A DNA stretch of 58,970 nucleotides from Actinomycetes bacterium. GTDB lineage: Bacteria > Actinomycetota > Acidimicrobiia > Spongiisociales > UBA5794. Of the stretch, positions 16,756 through 26,217 are shown piece after piece; the first letter of the stretch is position 1, and the number at the start of each line of letters is the position of its first letter. The DNA lies in NCBI GenBank assembly GCA_024638645.1, contig JAHEJX010000215.1, positions 1 through 58,970 on the forward strand. The letters are read 5' to 3'. The notes under the pieces are model-generated. The model made no database searches. It saw nothing but the letters and a program-made list of their open reading frames with translations, and had not been told where the DNA came from. The translations under genes and the position numbers were made by a program.

Positions 16756-18429
16756 TCAGGGCGCGCTGACTTCTTCAGGCATCACAAACCAGCGAAGGCT
16801 CTCGAAATGCTCTGTGGCCCACGCCAGACCATGTGGTTCATACGTCACTTCACCCAGAGAGTCGAACAGCCGATCTGCCTCATCCAGGTAGGCCTGGAGC
16901 GGGCGGGGTGCCTCCCGCGACGGCTTCACGTATTCCACGCCGGCCTCGCTGAACACAACATCTCGGATGCTCATCGGCGGCTCGGCGAGCCCGTCGACGT
17001 GGCGCCACAGCCCGCTGTCCGTTTCAAAGCGATACCTCGGCAGGAGTTTCCAGCCCTCTTTGGCGACCTTCTTGACGGCTGCAAGCACGTACTCGAACAC
17101 CTCTTCCGAGATGAAGTAGTTGAAGTTCACCCGCACCCAGCCTGGTTTGATCCCTTCACAGCCACCCGAGATCTCTTGTTCGAATTCCATCGAAGTCTCG
17201 AGATCGATCCCGAGGAGTTTGTGGCCGTACGGACCGGCACAACTACACCCGCCTCTTGCCTGTATCCCGAACAGATCGTTGAGCAGCGCAACCACATAGT
17301 TGTGGTGGAGATACCGACCGTTGTAGCGAATCGTGAAACTCACGATTGACAGCCGCTCGGCGGTTGGATTGCCAAGAATGTCGATGCCGGGCTGCGTCGA
17401 CCAATCAGCTATCGCTCGCTTGATAAAGCTCTCCTCCAAGACCCTTATCGTGTCCGTGCCGACCGCCTCCTTGAGTCTGAAGACCAAACCGGCCCTGATC
17501 GACTCGACGATTGCAGGCGTGCCACCCTCCTCGCGATGCTCGACGTCTGAGTAATACCGATGCTCCTTGGGATTGACGAACGCGACGGTGCCACCACCTG
17601 GCACGGACGGAACCGAGTTGGTGAAGAGGTCGCGCCGTGCGATCAGTACGCCGGGGGTTCCCGGCCCCCCAATGAGCTTGTGTGGCGAGATGAAGATTGC
17701 GTCTTTGTAGGCAAGTGCATCGTGAGCCGGCTTCATGTCGATTGCGACGTAAGGGGCGGCCGCGGCGAAGTCCCAAAAGCTGAGCGCCCCGTGTTCGTGG
17801 AGCAGACGGCTGATCGTATGGGTGTTGGAGAGGATGCCGGTGACGTTGGAAGCTGCCGAGAAGCTCCCAATCTTCAATGGTCGATCAGCGTGGGAGATGA
17901 GCTCCTTTTCCAGAATGTCGAGGTCGATGTGGCCGTCGGCATCTTCGGGAATCGTCACGACATCTGCGATTGATTCGCGCCACGGCAGCTCATTGGAGTG
18001 ATGCTCGAAAGGCCCGACGAAGACCACCGGCCGCTCGGCGGCGGGAATCTGCGAGGAGAGTTGGTATCGACCATCGAGCTCGGCAGGAATCCGCAGGTTG
18101 AGCACTGTGACCAGTCGCGCAATGGCTCCGGTCGAACCGGAGCCGGTGAAGATCAAGGCATAGTCGTCGCCGGCGTTACAACACTCCTTGATGATCTGCC
18201 GTGCCTCTTCACGGAAACGGGTGGTCTGGAGGCCGGTGCCTGATGACTCGGTGTGCGTGTTGGCGTACAACGGCAACACTTCGGCGCGAATGAAATCTTC
18301 GATGAACGTCAGCGCCCGGCCTGAAGCCGTGTAGTCGGCATAGATCACAGGTCTCGGCCCAAAGGGACTGGCAACGATCTCCCGCTCGCCGATGACGGAC
18401 TGGCGGATCTTCTCGATGAGTGATGACAC
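16756..18429 (-). CDS. Class V aminotransferase / cysteine-desulfurase-like PLP enzyme with C-terminal extension
   Basis: 557 residues, longer than usual SufS/CsdA proteins (about 400). PLP lysine is Lys251 in SPHKLIGG. Asp220 (WDFAAAAPY) should pair with the pyridine nitrogen, and EHHSN at 142-146 stacks on PLP. TGSGSTGA near 95-102 binds phosphate. A CSCAG motif sits where desulfurases have the mobile catalytic loop, so sulfur transfer is possible. The last 110 residues form an extra region seen in long uncharacterised members. The start is GTG at 18429. No SUF genes are adjacent, and its reaction (desulfurase, lyase or epimerase-like) is undecided. Confidence 0.8.
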   Translation of the reverse strand: MSSLIEKIRQSVIGEREIVASPFGPRPVIYADYTASGRALTFIEDFIRAEVLPLYANTHTESSGTGLQTTRFREEARQIIKECCNAGDDYALIFTGSGSTGAIARLVTVLNLRIPAELDGRYQLSSQIPAAERPVVFVGPFEHHSNELPWRESIADVVTIPEDADGHIDLDILEKELISHADRPLKIGSFSAASNVTGILSNTHTISRLLHEHGALSFWDFAAAAPYVAIDMKPAHDALAYKDAIFISPHKLIGGPGTPGVLIARRDLFTNSVPSVPGGGTVAFVNPKEHRYYSDVEHREEGGTPAIVESIRAGLVFRLKEAVGTDTIRVLEESFIKRAIADWSTQPGIDILGNPTAERLSIVSFTIRYNGRYLHHNYVVALLNDLFGIQARGGCSCAGPYGHKLLGIDLETSMEFEQEISGGCEGIKPGWVRVNFNYFISEEVFEYVLAAVKKVAKEGWKLLPRYRFETDSGLWRHVDGLAEPPMSIRDVVFSEAGVEYVKPSREAPRPLQAYLDEADRLFDSLGEVTYEPHGLAWATEHFESLRWFVMPEEVSAP

Positions 18430-18590
18430 GGTGTCATGTTATCGGCCGGCTGGCCTTGGCACTGGATCGGAGCTGCGTGCTGACAAATCTGGTTGATGTG
18501 TCCGCCGGGCTCCAGATTCGGGGCGCGGAATGCCGATCATCTACATGACGCCCGATTGGACGTCCGTATAAGCGCTACAGGCCAGGACAG

Positions 18591-19409
18591 ATGAAACTCG
18601 TCTCGTACAACATTCACTATGGATTCGGCCGCGACGGCACCAATGATCTCGACCGCATTTCCGATGAGATCGAAGGCGCCGACGTCATCGCCCTTCAGGA
18701 AGTCGAACGGTTTTGGCCGCGCTCGGGCATGGTGGATCAGCTGGCGGCTCTCGCCAAACGCCTTCCCAACCACTGGGTGGCCTTCGGAGCCAATCTCGAC
18801 CTCTACTCCCCCGCCGGATTTGCCGGTGAGGTCACCACGAACCGCCGCCAGTTTGGCAATGCGATATTCAGCAACAGGCCGTTGCTGAGCCAGACCAATC
18901 TCTCGCTGCCCCGACCGGTCGGCTCGCAACAGACGATGCAACGTGGGGCGCTCGAAGTCGTCGTGGATTCAGACGCGGGACCGGTTCGGATCTACTCGAC
19001 TCACCTCGATTTCTTGTCCGCCGCCACCCGGGCGACCCAGTTGCGCGCTATCGCGCAGCGCCACAAGAGCGCGAGCGTTGGCGGAGGCGCCTGGGAAGGC
19101 AGGCACGCCGTCACTGATGGTTGGCTTGTTGGCGATGAACCCGCGGCGACACCCCACGCCATCGTCCTCGGTGACTTGAACGTGGCTTTCGGTTCCCGTG
19201 AGCACGCAATCGCCCTCAACCAACTGCACGGATTCAGCGACGTGTGGGCGGAGTTGGGGTACGGGCACAGTGGCCACACGAAGGATGGCGAGCGCATCGA
19301 CCATGCATGGGTCACCGATGGGATCAACTCTCGGTTGGTTGCCGCCTGGGTGGATAGCCATGCGTCCGGCTCAGACCACCTGCCGGCCTGGTTCGAAATC
19401 GACCTCTAG
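18591..19409 (+). CDS. Endonuclease/exonuclease/phosphatase (EEP) family hydrolase
   Basis: 272 residues with the complete EEP signature: MKLVSYNIHYG at the start, QEVE (metal-binding Glu), STHLDF, GDLNVAF and C-terminal SGSDHLPAW with the catalytic Asp-His pair. Such enzymes hydrolyse phosphodiester or phosphoester bonds in nucleic acids, phospholipids or inositol phosphates, using Mg. No signal peptide is seen. The stop shares a CTAG tetramer with the stop of the convergent LON-domain gene. Substrate unknown. Confidence 0.85.
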   Translation: MKLVSYNIHYGFGRDGTNDLDRISDEIEGADVIALQEVERFWPRSGMVDQLAALAKRLPNHWVAFGANLDLYSPAGFAGEVTTNRRQFGNAIFSNRPLLSQTNLSLPRPVGSQQTMQRGALEVVVDSDAGPVRIYSTHLDFLSAATRATQLRAIAQRHKSASVGGGAWEGRHAVTDGWLVGDEPAATPHAIVLGDLNVAFGSREHAIALNQLHGFSDVWAELGYGHSGHTKDGERIDHAWVTDGINSRLVAAWVDSHASGSDHLPAWFEIDL

Positions 19410-20038
19410 CTCATGCCGCCGGACAGCCTGGCTTGGAGCAGATCAGCCTGCTCATCGAGTCCTCTGCGCAACATCAGCACACGCTCCCGGGGGTCATCTT
19501 CCTCCAGAAGGTACTGACGATCGATTTGCTCGAGCGGCGACACGGACGACAGCACCCAGACGGCGGTTCCAGGATCGTCCGGGAGCTCGAGCTCCGCGCT
19601 GCCGACGTCGGCCCCCAGCTCGGAAGCTAGAGCGGCAACCCGCCTCCAGGAGCGCATTGCCGCATCCAACTCACCGGTGAAGTCGGTTGTAGGGGCGGTC
19701 TCGATCCGATCTGTCACCATTGCCACCGGATAAGGGTCGTCTTCGAGCCATTCCACCACTTCGAACCGATCGACCCCTACCCCCACCACGGCCATGCGTT
19801 CGTCCTCCAACGCCCCGGCGCTGACGATTTGGGCCGTCGTGCCGACCGCGAAGCGGCTGTCGCCTCCGCCAACCTCCCAACCGCGCTCGATGAGAACGAC
19901 GCCGAAGGTGCCGTCTTCGTCGATGGCTTCGTTGATCATCTTCAGGTAGCGGGGCTCGAAGATGTGAAGCGGCAGAACGCCGCGCGGAAACAGAACGCTC
20001 GATAGAGGAAACATCCGCATGCGGCTTGGCTCGGTCAC
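19406..20038 (-). CDS. LON substrate-binding domain protein (stand-alone)
   Basis: 210 residues that match the N-terminal domain of Lon protease: MFPLSSVLFPRGVLPLHIFEPRYL is a classic opening, followed by an alternating beta region and a helical end. No ATPase or protease domain is present, so it belongs to the free LON-domain proteins common in actinobacteria, which have no settled function. The start is GTG at 20038; ATG at 20020 is possible. It is convergent with the EEP gene and overlaps it by four bases. Confidence 0.85.
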   Translation of the reverse strand: MTEPSRMRMFPLSSVLFPRGVLPLHIFEPRYLKMINEAIDEDGTFGVVLIERGWEVGGGDSRFAVGTTAQIVSAGALEDERMAVVGVGVDRFEVVEWLEDDPYPVAMVTDRIETAPTTDFTGELDAAMRSWRRVAALASELGADVGSAELELPDDPGTAVWVLSSVSPLEQIDRQYLLEEDDPRERVLMLRRGLDEQADLLQARLSGGMS

Positions 20039-20083
20039 TCAGCCGAGACTATCGGTGGCAACTTTCGAGACGAAATGCCGATT

Positions 20084-20635
20084 TCACGACCAGCGGTCGA
20101 GCACGGGCGGTGCTTCTACCCGTTTGCCTCCCACGATGGTGCCCAACCCTTGGAAGAACGCAGGCAGGATGACCCGCACGAAGCGGCGCCACTGAAGCGT
20201 GAGCAGAAGGGCAACCGCGACAAACGGAAGCCACCACAGCCTCGGGACGTCATGGATGAGCACCGCAAGCAACACGCCGTAGGCGAGAGCCAACAGGAGC
20301 ATGGCGGGAGCAGGGTTTCCCGTGTACTGCGTCCACCCGGCGCCGAGCACCACGGCAACCGCGACCAGCGGAAGACGAAGCACATCGCTGATGACAAGGC
20401 CGACGAGGATCGCAACACCGAGCGTGACATCAACTCGAAAGTCCCAGTCGCCCAGTCGGGTCTTTCCTCGGGCGGCTCTTGCCAGAATGCCATCGAAGAA
20501 GTCCGTCAACCAAGCCACGACGAGGAGGATGACGGCAGTCGGGTAGTCGAGTCGCGCCAGAGCTGCGCCGACGAATACGGCCAGAACGACTCGGCTGGCT
20601 GTCAGCACATCAGCAATCAGTGCCATGTCGTCCAT
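20084..20635 (-). CDS. CDP-alcohol phosphatidyltransferase family membrane protein
   Basis: 183 residues with five or six hydrophobic helices. The family motif is present as D45-x2-D48-G49-x2-A52-R53-x8-G62-x2-D65-x3-D69. The canonical spacing is Gx3Dx3D, so one residue is missing between Gly62 and Asp65. Enzymes of this family move a phosphatidyl group from CDP-diacylglycerol to an alcohol such as glycerol-phosphate or inositol-phosphate. The substrate cannot be told here. It lies head to head with the M20 peptidase gene across 77 bases. Confidence 0.75.
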   Translation of the reverse strand: MDDMALIADVLTASRVVLAVFVGAALARLDYPTAVILLVVAWLTDFFDGILARAARGKTRLGDWDFRVDVTLGVAILVGLVISDVLRLPLVAVAVVLGAGWTQYTGNPAPAMLLLALAYGVLLAVLIHDVPRLWWLPFVAVALLLTLQWRRFVRVILPAFFQGLGTIVGGKRVEAPPVLDRWS

Positions 20636-20712
20636 GCTTGCACAAGGTCATCGTGCCGTGAGGTTTGTGACCACAAAGTGCTGCCTACGGTTGTGCGCCT
20701 TATGCTCACATT

Positions 20713-22191
20713 GTGACGAACCAGATCGACGCAATTGCCGCCGCGCAATCGCACCGGGCGGCGAACGGCGCTGCCGTCTTGGCGGAGTTCGTGGAGCTCC
20801 TTGCGCTGCCCAACGTATCGCGCAACCTCGACGACGTGGCCGCAGTGGCCGACAGAATCGTTGGCATGCTCCAACGCCGTGGCGTCACTGCTCGGGCTGA
20901 GTCGCAACCCGGCGCCGCCCCGCTCGTTGTTGGTCACCTCACCGTTCCCAACGCAACCGGAACGATCGGCATCTACGCCCATTACGACGGCCAGCCGGTT
21001 GACCAGCCCGACTGGAGTGTGGAGCCGTTCAAACCGTCGCTATTCGATGCGCCGCTGACGGAGGGCGGGGTGGAGATTCCCTTCCCAATTGCGGACGACG
21101 GGATCGACCCGGAGTGGAGGATCTACGCGCGGAGCTCCGCAGACGACAAGGCCCCGGTGATGGCTGTATGCGCGGCTATCGATGCTTTGTCGAAAGCGGG
21201 CCTCTCCCCCACCAACAACGTCGTGTTCATGTTCGAGGGCGAGGAGGAGATCGGCTCTCCGCACCTGGCCGCCTATCTGCACCGGCTCGGGGACGAGTTG
21301 GCGGCTGACATTTGGCTCATTTGTGACGGGCCTGTGCACCAAACGCGCCGCCCCCAAGTGGTCTTTGGCGTTCGTGGCATTTCTGAGATGGAAATCACCG
21401 TTCATGGCCCGGCGCGGCCGCTTCACAGCGGGCACTATGGGAACTGGGCACGAAACCCAAACCTCGAACTCGCAAGGCTGCTCACCTCGATGAAGGACGC
21501 GGACGGAACCGTGCTGATCGAGGGATTCTACGAATCGACCCAGCCGATCACCGAGGCTGATCGAGCGGCGGTGGCCGCGCTGCCAGACGACGACGAGTCC
21601 CTGCGCCACGAGCTCGGTTTGGGAGATCCGGAGGGGCGCGGAGAAGCTCTGGCGCTTCGTCTCCTGTTGCCGTCCCTCAATATTCGGGGCCTGGACGGCG
21701 GAGCCGTGGGCGAACGCGCCGCCAACGTCATTCCCGTCGCGGCTCGCGCTTCGCTCGATATTCGTCTGGCGTCGGGCAACGACCCGCAGCACATGATGGA
21801 ACTGGTGGCAGCTCATGTCCGTCGCCACGGCTGGCATCTCGTGGACGCAGATCCAGACGCGGCAATGCTCGCCGCGCATCCCCGGGTCGCCAGCATCTCG
21901 ATGAAGGCGAACTATCCAGGAGTCCGGTTACCGACGGACTCTGCACTCGCCGCCCTGCTGGTTGGCGCCGCCAGCGCCGCTGCCGGCGAGCCCGCTGTGG
22001 CCGTGCCCACATTCGGCGGGTCTGTGCCACTCCACCACTTCACGACGATTCTGGGAGCCCCCATTGCAATCACCCCATTCGCCAACCACGACAACAACCA
22101 GCACGCTGCCGACGAGAACATCCGGATCGCGAACCTCTGGTATGGAGTGGATCTGATGGCGTCTCTGCTGACGATGCCGGTGAATCACTAG
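20713..22191 (+). CDS. M20 family metallopeptidase (dipeptidase-like)
   Basis: 492 residues from GTG at 20713. Metal-site motifs: HYDGQP (ligand His and catalytic Asp), ARSSADDKAP (bridging Asp), EGEEEIGSP (catalytic Glu and ligand Glu) and a late HHFTTILGAP (ligand His). GPARPLHSGHYGNWARNP marks the dimerisation domain. The length and motif spacing fit carnosinase/DapE-like dipeptidases with two Zn ions. There is no signal peptide, so it probably hydrolyses peptides or amides in the cytosol. Confidence 0.88.
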   Translation: MTNQIDAIAAAQSHRAANGAAVLAEFVELLALPNVSRNLDDVAAVADRIVGMLQRRGVTARAESQPGAAPLVVGHLTVPNATGTIGIYAHYDGQPVDQPDWSVEPFKPSLFDAPLTEGGVEIPFPIADDGIDPEWRIYARSSADDKAPVMAVCAAIDALSKAGLSPTNNVVFMFEGEEEIGSPHLAAYLHRLGDELAADIWLICDGPVHQTRRPQVVFGVRGISEMEITVHGPARPLHSGHYGNWARNPNLELARLLTSMKDADGTVLIEGFYESTQPITEADRAAVAALPDDDESLRHELGLGDPEGRGEALALRLLLPSLNIRGLDGGAVGERAANVIPVAARASLDIRLASGNDPQHMMELVAAHVRRHGWHLVDADPDAAMLAAHPRVASISMKANYPGVRLPTDSALAALLVGAASAAAGEPAVAVPTFGGSVPLHHFTTILGAPIAITPFANHDNNQHAADENIRIANLWYGVDLMASLLTMPVNH

Positions 22192-22346
22192 CCGGCGCGG
22201 GTCAATCGTTCGGTCGGCGAGTCCCAGCGTGGCGCACCCCAGGGCATGAAAACACTTCTGTGGCCAGCACGACCACCCTCAGTAGTGGTAGTTTTCGGCG
22301 CGGAGGCTTGCTTTCTTATGTAGGCCGTTTCTTGGAAGGGGATTTT

Positions 22347-24506
22347 ATGGGGACTGGAAGGCGATTCTGGGTCGCGACCGCCGTCATCGGCATGCTCGCT
22401 GCGCTCACGGTCGCTCCCGCAGGCGCCGGCCAGGAGGCGGCGCGCGATGGTCACCTTGGGCCATGCACCATTGTCGGTACCTCAGGGGACGACGTTCTGG
22501 TGGGGACCGAGGGTGATGACGTCATTTGTGGCCGAGCCGGCAACGACCGCATATTCGGCAACGGTGGCGACGACGTGCTGCGGGGCGGCGACGGTGACGA
22601 CATCATTCGTGGTGGTTTCGGCTATGACGTGATTCGCGGCAATGACGGCGACGACAAGCTGTTCGGCGGTGCCCAGGGAGACGACATTCTCGGCGGTCCC
22701 GGCGACGACATCTTGCGCGGCAAGTATGGCGACGACAACCTCGAGGGCAACAAAGGCAACGACCGGATCTTCGGAGCACGCGGCGATGACACGCTCAACG
22801 GCGGTCAAGACATCGATGCTTGCGACGGTGGGCAGGGCACCGACACGCTCACGGCGTGCGAAGTCCGAGGTCAAGTCACCGATCTGCAGCTTCTCGGCAT
22901 CAACGACTATCACGGTCATGTCCTGGACGAGGCCGCAGGCACCGTCGCCGGTGAAGATGCCGGTGGCGGCGAGTACCTCGCAGCCAAGCTGAACTATCTA
23001 CGTCAGGACGCCAAGAACAGCCTCACTGTGGCTGCGGGTGACCTCATCGGTGGTTCACCAGCGTTCAGTGGACTATTCCATGACGAGCCGTCAGTTGAGT
23101 CGCTCAATGCGATGCACGTTGACGTCTCCAGTGTGGGCAACCACGAGTTCGATGAGGGCGTGACCGAGCTGCTTCGTATGCAGAACGGTGGCTGTCACCC
23201 AATCGACGGTTGCTACTTCCCAGGTGAAGAGTATCCGGGTGCCGACTGGCAGTGGCTGGCCGCCAACGTTCAGAATGACGCGGGCGACACTCCGCTTCCC
23301 GGCTATTGGGTCACCGAAGTTGACGGTGTCCACGTGGGCTTCATCGGCATGACTCTCGAGGCAACCAATGTTCTCGTGTCCGCAGAGGGCATCGAGGGCT
23401 GGAACTTCCTCGACGAGGTCGAGACGGCGAACGCACTCGTCCCGACACTCCAGGCCGAAGGTGTTGAAGCGATCGTCGTGCTGCTGCACGAAGGCGGCGC
23501 GCAGACCCCGGCACCAGGAGATGTCAACGCATGCGTCGATCTCACTGGCCCGATCCTGGCGATCAATGACGGGCTTGATCCCGCCATCGACGTGATGATC
23601 ACGGGTCACACCCACCTCCCCTACAACTGCATGTTGATGGACTCGGCGGGCCACCCGCGCATCGTGACCAGCGCGTACTCGTTCGGTCGAGTGGTATCAG
23701 AGGTGAACCTGGTTCTGGAGAAGCGCTCCGGTGACGTCAACCGTTACCTGAGCAACGCCACGAACCATGCAGTATTCCGCGCCGACTTGGTGCCGGATGC
23801 GACGCAGACGGCGATAATCGAGAGGTGGCGCCCGCTGTTCGAGGCGGCCGGGAACACTCCGGTCGGCACGATCACCGCCGACATCAATCGCGGCGGAGTC
23901 GAAGGCTCCGATCGCGGCGTTGAGTCTCCTGCCGGCAACCTTGTGGCAGACGCCCAGCTGTGGTCTACGTCACCCGCTGGGGCACAGATTGCATTCATGA
24001 ACCCGGGCGGCGTGCGCTCGGACCTCCTGTTTGCGTCGTCTGCAGAGGGCGAGGGTGACGGCGTTGTCACGTTCGGCGAGGCGTTTACGTTCCAGCCGTT
24101 CGGTAACACGTTGCTGACGTTCCCGATGACGGGTGCCGAGATCGTGTCGGTACTCGAAGAGCAGTGCCAGCCGGCCGGCTCGAGCCGTCCGTTCTTGCAC
24201 CTCGGTGTGTCGGAAGGCTTCAGCTACGACCTGGCAACGTCATTCGACGGCGTCACAGGTGACTGCCTGTCGGCGACCATAACCAACATGATGTTGAACG
24301 GTTCGCCGGTCGACATGGCTACCACCTACATGGTGACGGTCAATAGCTTCCTGAGCACCGGCGGCGACAACTTCACGACCTTCGCGGACGTGAATGCTGC
24401 CGACGGACTCGACGGAGGCATCGACCTCAACGCACTGACCAACTATCTGGGGACGTTCAGCCCTGTTGCTCCTCCGAGCACAGACAGGGTCAACGAACTG
24501 CCGTAG
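22347..24506 (+). CDS. Secreted 5'-nucleotidase / metallophosphoesterase with N-terminal RTX calcium-binding repeats
   Basis: 719 residues. ATG at 22347 follows AAGGGGA and begins a signal peptide (residues 1-28). Residues 44-172 are about twelve RTX-like nonapeptides of the type GGDGDDxIxG that bind Ca. From 180 a metallophosphoesterase domain follows: NDYHGH (186-191), GNHEFDEG, TGHTH and, after residue 500, the 5'-nucleotidase C-terminal domain with AGNLVADA and NPGGVRSDL. This is the UshA/NucA arrangement, releasing phosphate from extracellular nucleotides. RTX repeats usually sit at the C-terminus of secreted proteins; here they come first and may act as a wall anchor or folding switch. 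A strong hairpin follows the gene. Confidence 0.88.
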   Translation: MGTGRRFWVATAVIGMLAALTVAPAGAGQEAARDGHLGPCTIVGTSGDDVLVGTEGDDVICGRAGNDRIFGNGGDDVLRGGDGDDIIRGGFGYDVIRGNDGDDKLFGGAQGDDILGGPGDDILRGKYGDDNLEGNKGNDRIFGARGDDTLNGGQDIDACDGGQGTDTLTACEVRGQVTDLQLLGINDYHGHVLDEAAGTVAGEDAGGGEYLAAKLNYLRQDAKNSLTVAAGDLIGGSPAFSGLFHDEPSVESLNAMHVDVSSVGNHEFDEGVTELLRMQNGGCHPIDGCYFPGEEYPGADWQWLAANVQNDAGDTPLPGYWVTEVDGVHVGFIGMTLEATNVLVSAEGIEGWNFLDEVETANALVPTLQAEGVEAIVVLLHEGGAQTPAPGDVNACVDLTGPILAINDGLDPAIDVMITGHTHLPYNCMLMDSAGHPRIVTSAYSFGRVVSEVNLVLEKRSGDVNRYLSNATNHAVFRADLVPDATQTAIIERWRPLFEAAGNTPVGTITADINRGGVEGSDRGVESPAGNLVADAQLWSTSPAGAQIAFMNPGGVRSDLLFASSAEGEGDGVVTFGEAFTFQPFGNTLLTFPMTGAEIVSVLEEQCQPAGSSRPFLHLGVSEGFSYDLATSFDGVTGDCLSATITNMMLNGSPVDMATTYMVTVNSFLSTGGDNFTTFADVNAADGLDGGIDLNALTNYLGTFSPVAPPSTDRVNELP

Positions 24507-24520
24507 ACCGAATCGAACCT

Positions 24521-24550
24521 GTGGGTCCGGCCCTCCGGGGCCGGGCCCAC
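24521..24550 (+). terminator. GC-rich hairpin after the RTX nucleotidase gene
   Basis: A stem of 12 pairs, GTGGGTCCGGCC with GGCCGGGCCCAC (one G-T pair), encloses a six-base loop. It begins 15 bases after the stop. The T-run is poor (GTTGGTTTCT), as is common in actinobacteria. The rest of the gap to 24775 shows no gene. Confidence 0.7.
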
Positions 24551-24775
24551 GTTGGTTTCTAGGCCCGGCGTGCTTTCCTCGAGGGCACGGGTGCGGACTC
24601 CCAGAACGGGCTACTTCTCGCTGAGCCGGCAAGCGCCGGGAGCGCGCCTGAGTTCGCCAACGGGACCGGACGTGTGGCAGTTCCGGTGGCCGAGAGCGGC
24701 GCGCCTTCGAAACCGCTTTTCTACGCACATCGCCCACCCCTGGAGCTGTAAGCGGCTCGACGCCAACCTGTGGGT

Positions 24776-25648
24776 TCAGCCATCCCAGCCGAAGTCGCGT
24801 CCGAGCAGATCGGATAGCCGGGCGTTCGGCTCTTCGAAGAAGGTTCGCAGCTCACGACGAAGCTCGACATCAATCGCCCCGGCTGTTGCCTTGTTCATGA
24901 CCGGGTAGGTAGAGAGATCGCGAGGAGCGATTCCGATAAACTCGCACACCCCAGTGAACGTCGGACCTGGGTGCTCGTACATGTCTTCGCTTCGGATGAC
25001 TAGGAAATTCTCGCGGGGCACAAACTCAAACCACCGTTCGAGCTGTTCGGCGTAGAGACCCTTCGTTTTGTACCCCCAGCGATTGAGTGCCAAAGGTTTG
25101 AACACCTCGCCCGCGGCGAGACGATCCAAGTCCCGCTGCACCCTCGTCGCCTCGAGCTCGATCGCTTTGGCGAATGACGACTCTTCCTCGCCGCCCCACA
25201 TGCGCTTTAGGCGCCATGCGGAATGGGCTCGGTCGACCGGATCACGCAGCATCACGATCACTTTGGCATTTGGAATCAGCTGCGCGAATCGTCTCGGAAC
25301 CAGTGGATGGACTAGGTAGTTCGGGGTTGCTTCGCCCGTCGTCATGGATCCGTCAATGTCGCGGCTCAGCTCAGACTGCAGGGGGAAATTCGCCCGGTAG
25401 TAGTTGGGCCCTCGCTGGTGATTGTCGTCGAGGAAGTGGGTCTCCTTGCGAAACGCCGGAATCACTTGCGGATGGCTGCTCAGCCATTCGTAAAGCGACG
25501 ACGTGCCGGCACGTGGGGCACCGATGATCACCCAGGCCGGTAAGGCTCTGATGCCGGAGGTGGCGCGCCGAAAGTTCCAGGCGACCGAAGTCCTCAGTCG
25601 CCTCCTCAAGCTTGCCTTCTTGAAGGGGCTGGGATTGCGACTGGTCAT
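24776..25648 (-). CDS. PAPS-dependent sulfotransferase
   Basis: 290 residues. The 5'-phosphosulfate-binding loop reads GAPRAGTSSLYEWL at about residue 43. The 3'-phosphate-binding element is VIVMLRDPVDRAHSAW. KETHFLD and the FLVIRSEDM strand complete the fold of heparan-sulfate-type sulfotransferases. It should move a sulfo group from PAPS to a hydroxyl or amine of a sugar, lipid or small molecule. A polysaccharide flippase gene lies 570 bases away on the opposite strand, so a surface glycan is a reasonable acceptor, but this is only context. Confidence 0.85.
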   Translation of the reverse strand: MTSRNPSPFKKASLRRRLRTSVAWNFRRATSGIRALPAWVIIGAPRAGTSSLYEWLSSHPQVIPAFRKETHFLDDNHQRGPNYYRANFPLQSELSRDIDGSMTTGEATPNYLVHPLVPRRFAQLIPNAKVIVMLRDPVDRAHSAWRLKRMWGGEEESSFAKAIELEATRVQRDLDRLAAGEVFKPLALNRWGYKTKGLYAEQLERWFEFVPRENFLVIRSEDMYEHPGPTFTGVCEFIGIAPRDLSTYPVMNKATAGAIDVELRRELRTFFEEPNARLSDLLGRDFGWDG

Positions 25649-26045
25649 TTGCCGATCGATGTGGGTCGCATCTCGTTCACTTCATCACATCGAATGGGTC
25701 CGAACCGCCTCGCCTTGAGGGTTCACGTGCATCCATAGACCGGATGTCTGGACGGGGTCAGATAGACATTCTGGCCCCGACGATCATAACCGCCGGACGA
25801 TGCCCAGTGGGCGGATCGGACGGCGAATTCACATGCCACTGCTTCCCTGTTTCGGGGATCCTCGTTCGACAAAGCTCGCACCCTGTGGGCAGCCGATACC
25901 CAAGGCCCACTTTATGGCAGAATCGACGGGCCCCAAAGGGCCCTGTTAAATACTCCTACGGCGGTGAGCGGTGGTTCAGTCCATATTGCAGAGCCTCCGC
26001 CGTGCGAATTGAAGAATTGGCTGTTGGCCACTGCAGGAGAGAGCT

Positions 26046-26150
26046 GTGATCAAGTCTGGCAAGTCGCGACAGACGCTCGAGAACACCGGCGACAAAGGTG
26101 CCCCCACGTGGCTGGTCACTTATTCAGCCGATAATCCTAACCTGCCGTGA
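26046..26150 (+). CDS. Possible 34-residue small protein
   Basis: GTG at 26046 is preceded five bases upstream by AGGAGAG, and the frame runs 34 codons to TGA. The predicted peptide is polar with one aromatic patch (PTWLVTYS) and matches no family I know. The good ribosome binding site is the only support. It may be a leader peptide or chance. Confidence 0.28.
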   Translation: MIKSGKSRQTLENTGDKGAPTWLVTYSADNPNLP

Positions 26151-26203
26151 GGTGCGCCAGAGTTGGATCTAAGTTCTTGGTAAGGATGACTCGCATCGAT
26201 TCT

Positions 26204-26217
26204 CACGGGATCCCGTG
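26204..26217. promoter_or_regulatory. 14-bp palindrome overlapping the flippase start, with a ten-codon upstream ORF
   Basis: CACGGGATCCCGTG is a perfect palindrome ending at the base before the flippase ATG. A mini-ORF (ATG 26186, ten codons, TGA at 26216-26218) ends inside it, and its stop overlaps the flippase ATG as TGATG. This geometry could control translation or bind a repressor. Confidence 0.4.

Larger units (their letters stand above)
25649..26217. other. Divergent intergenic region between sulfotransferase and flippase genes
   Basis: A gap of about 570 bases. It contains a GGGCCC...GGGCCC stem-loop at 25928-25943, the possible small ORF at 26046-26150, a ten-codon mini-ORF at 26186-26218 and a 14-bp palindrome at 26204-26217. 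The longer open frame at 25744-26049 has no ribosome binding site or protein-like composition and is not called. Confidence 0.45.

Noticed and set aside
25928-25943. Intrinsic terminator made of two GGGCCC blocks
   Set aside because: The hexamer is itself palindromic, the stem is short and neither flanking gene ends there.
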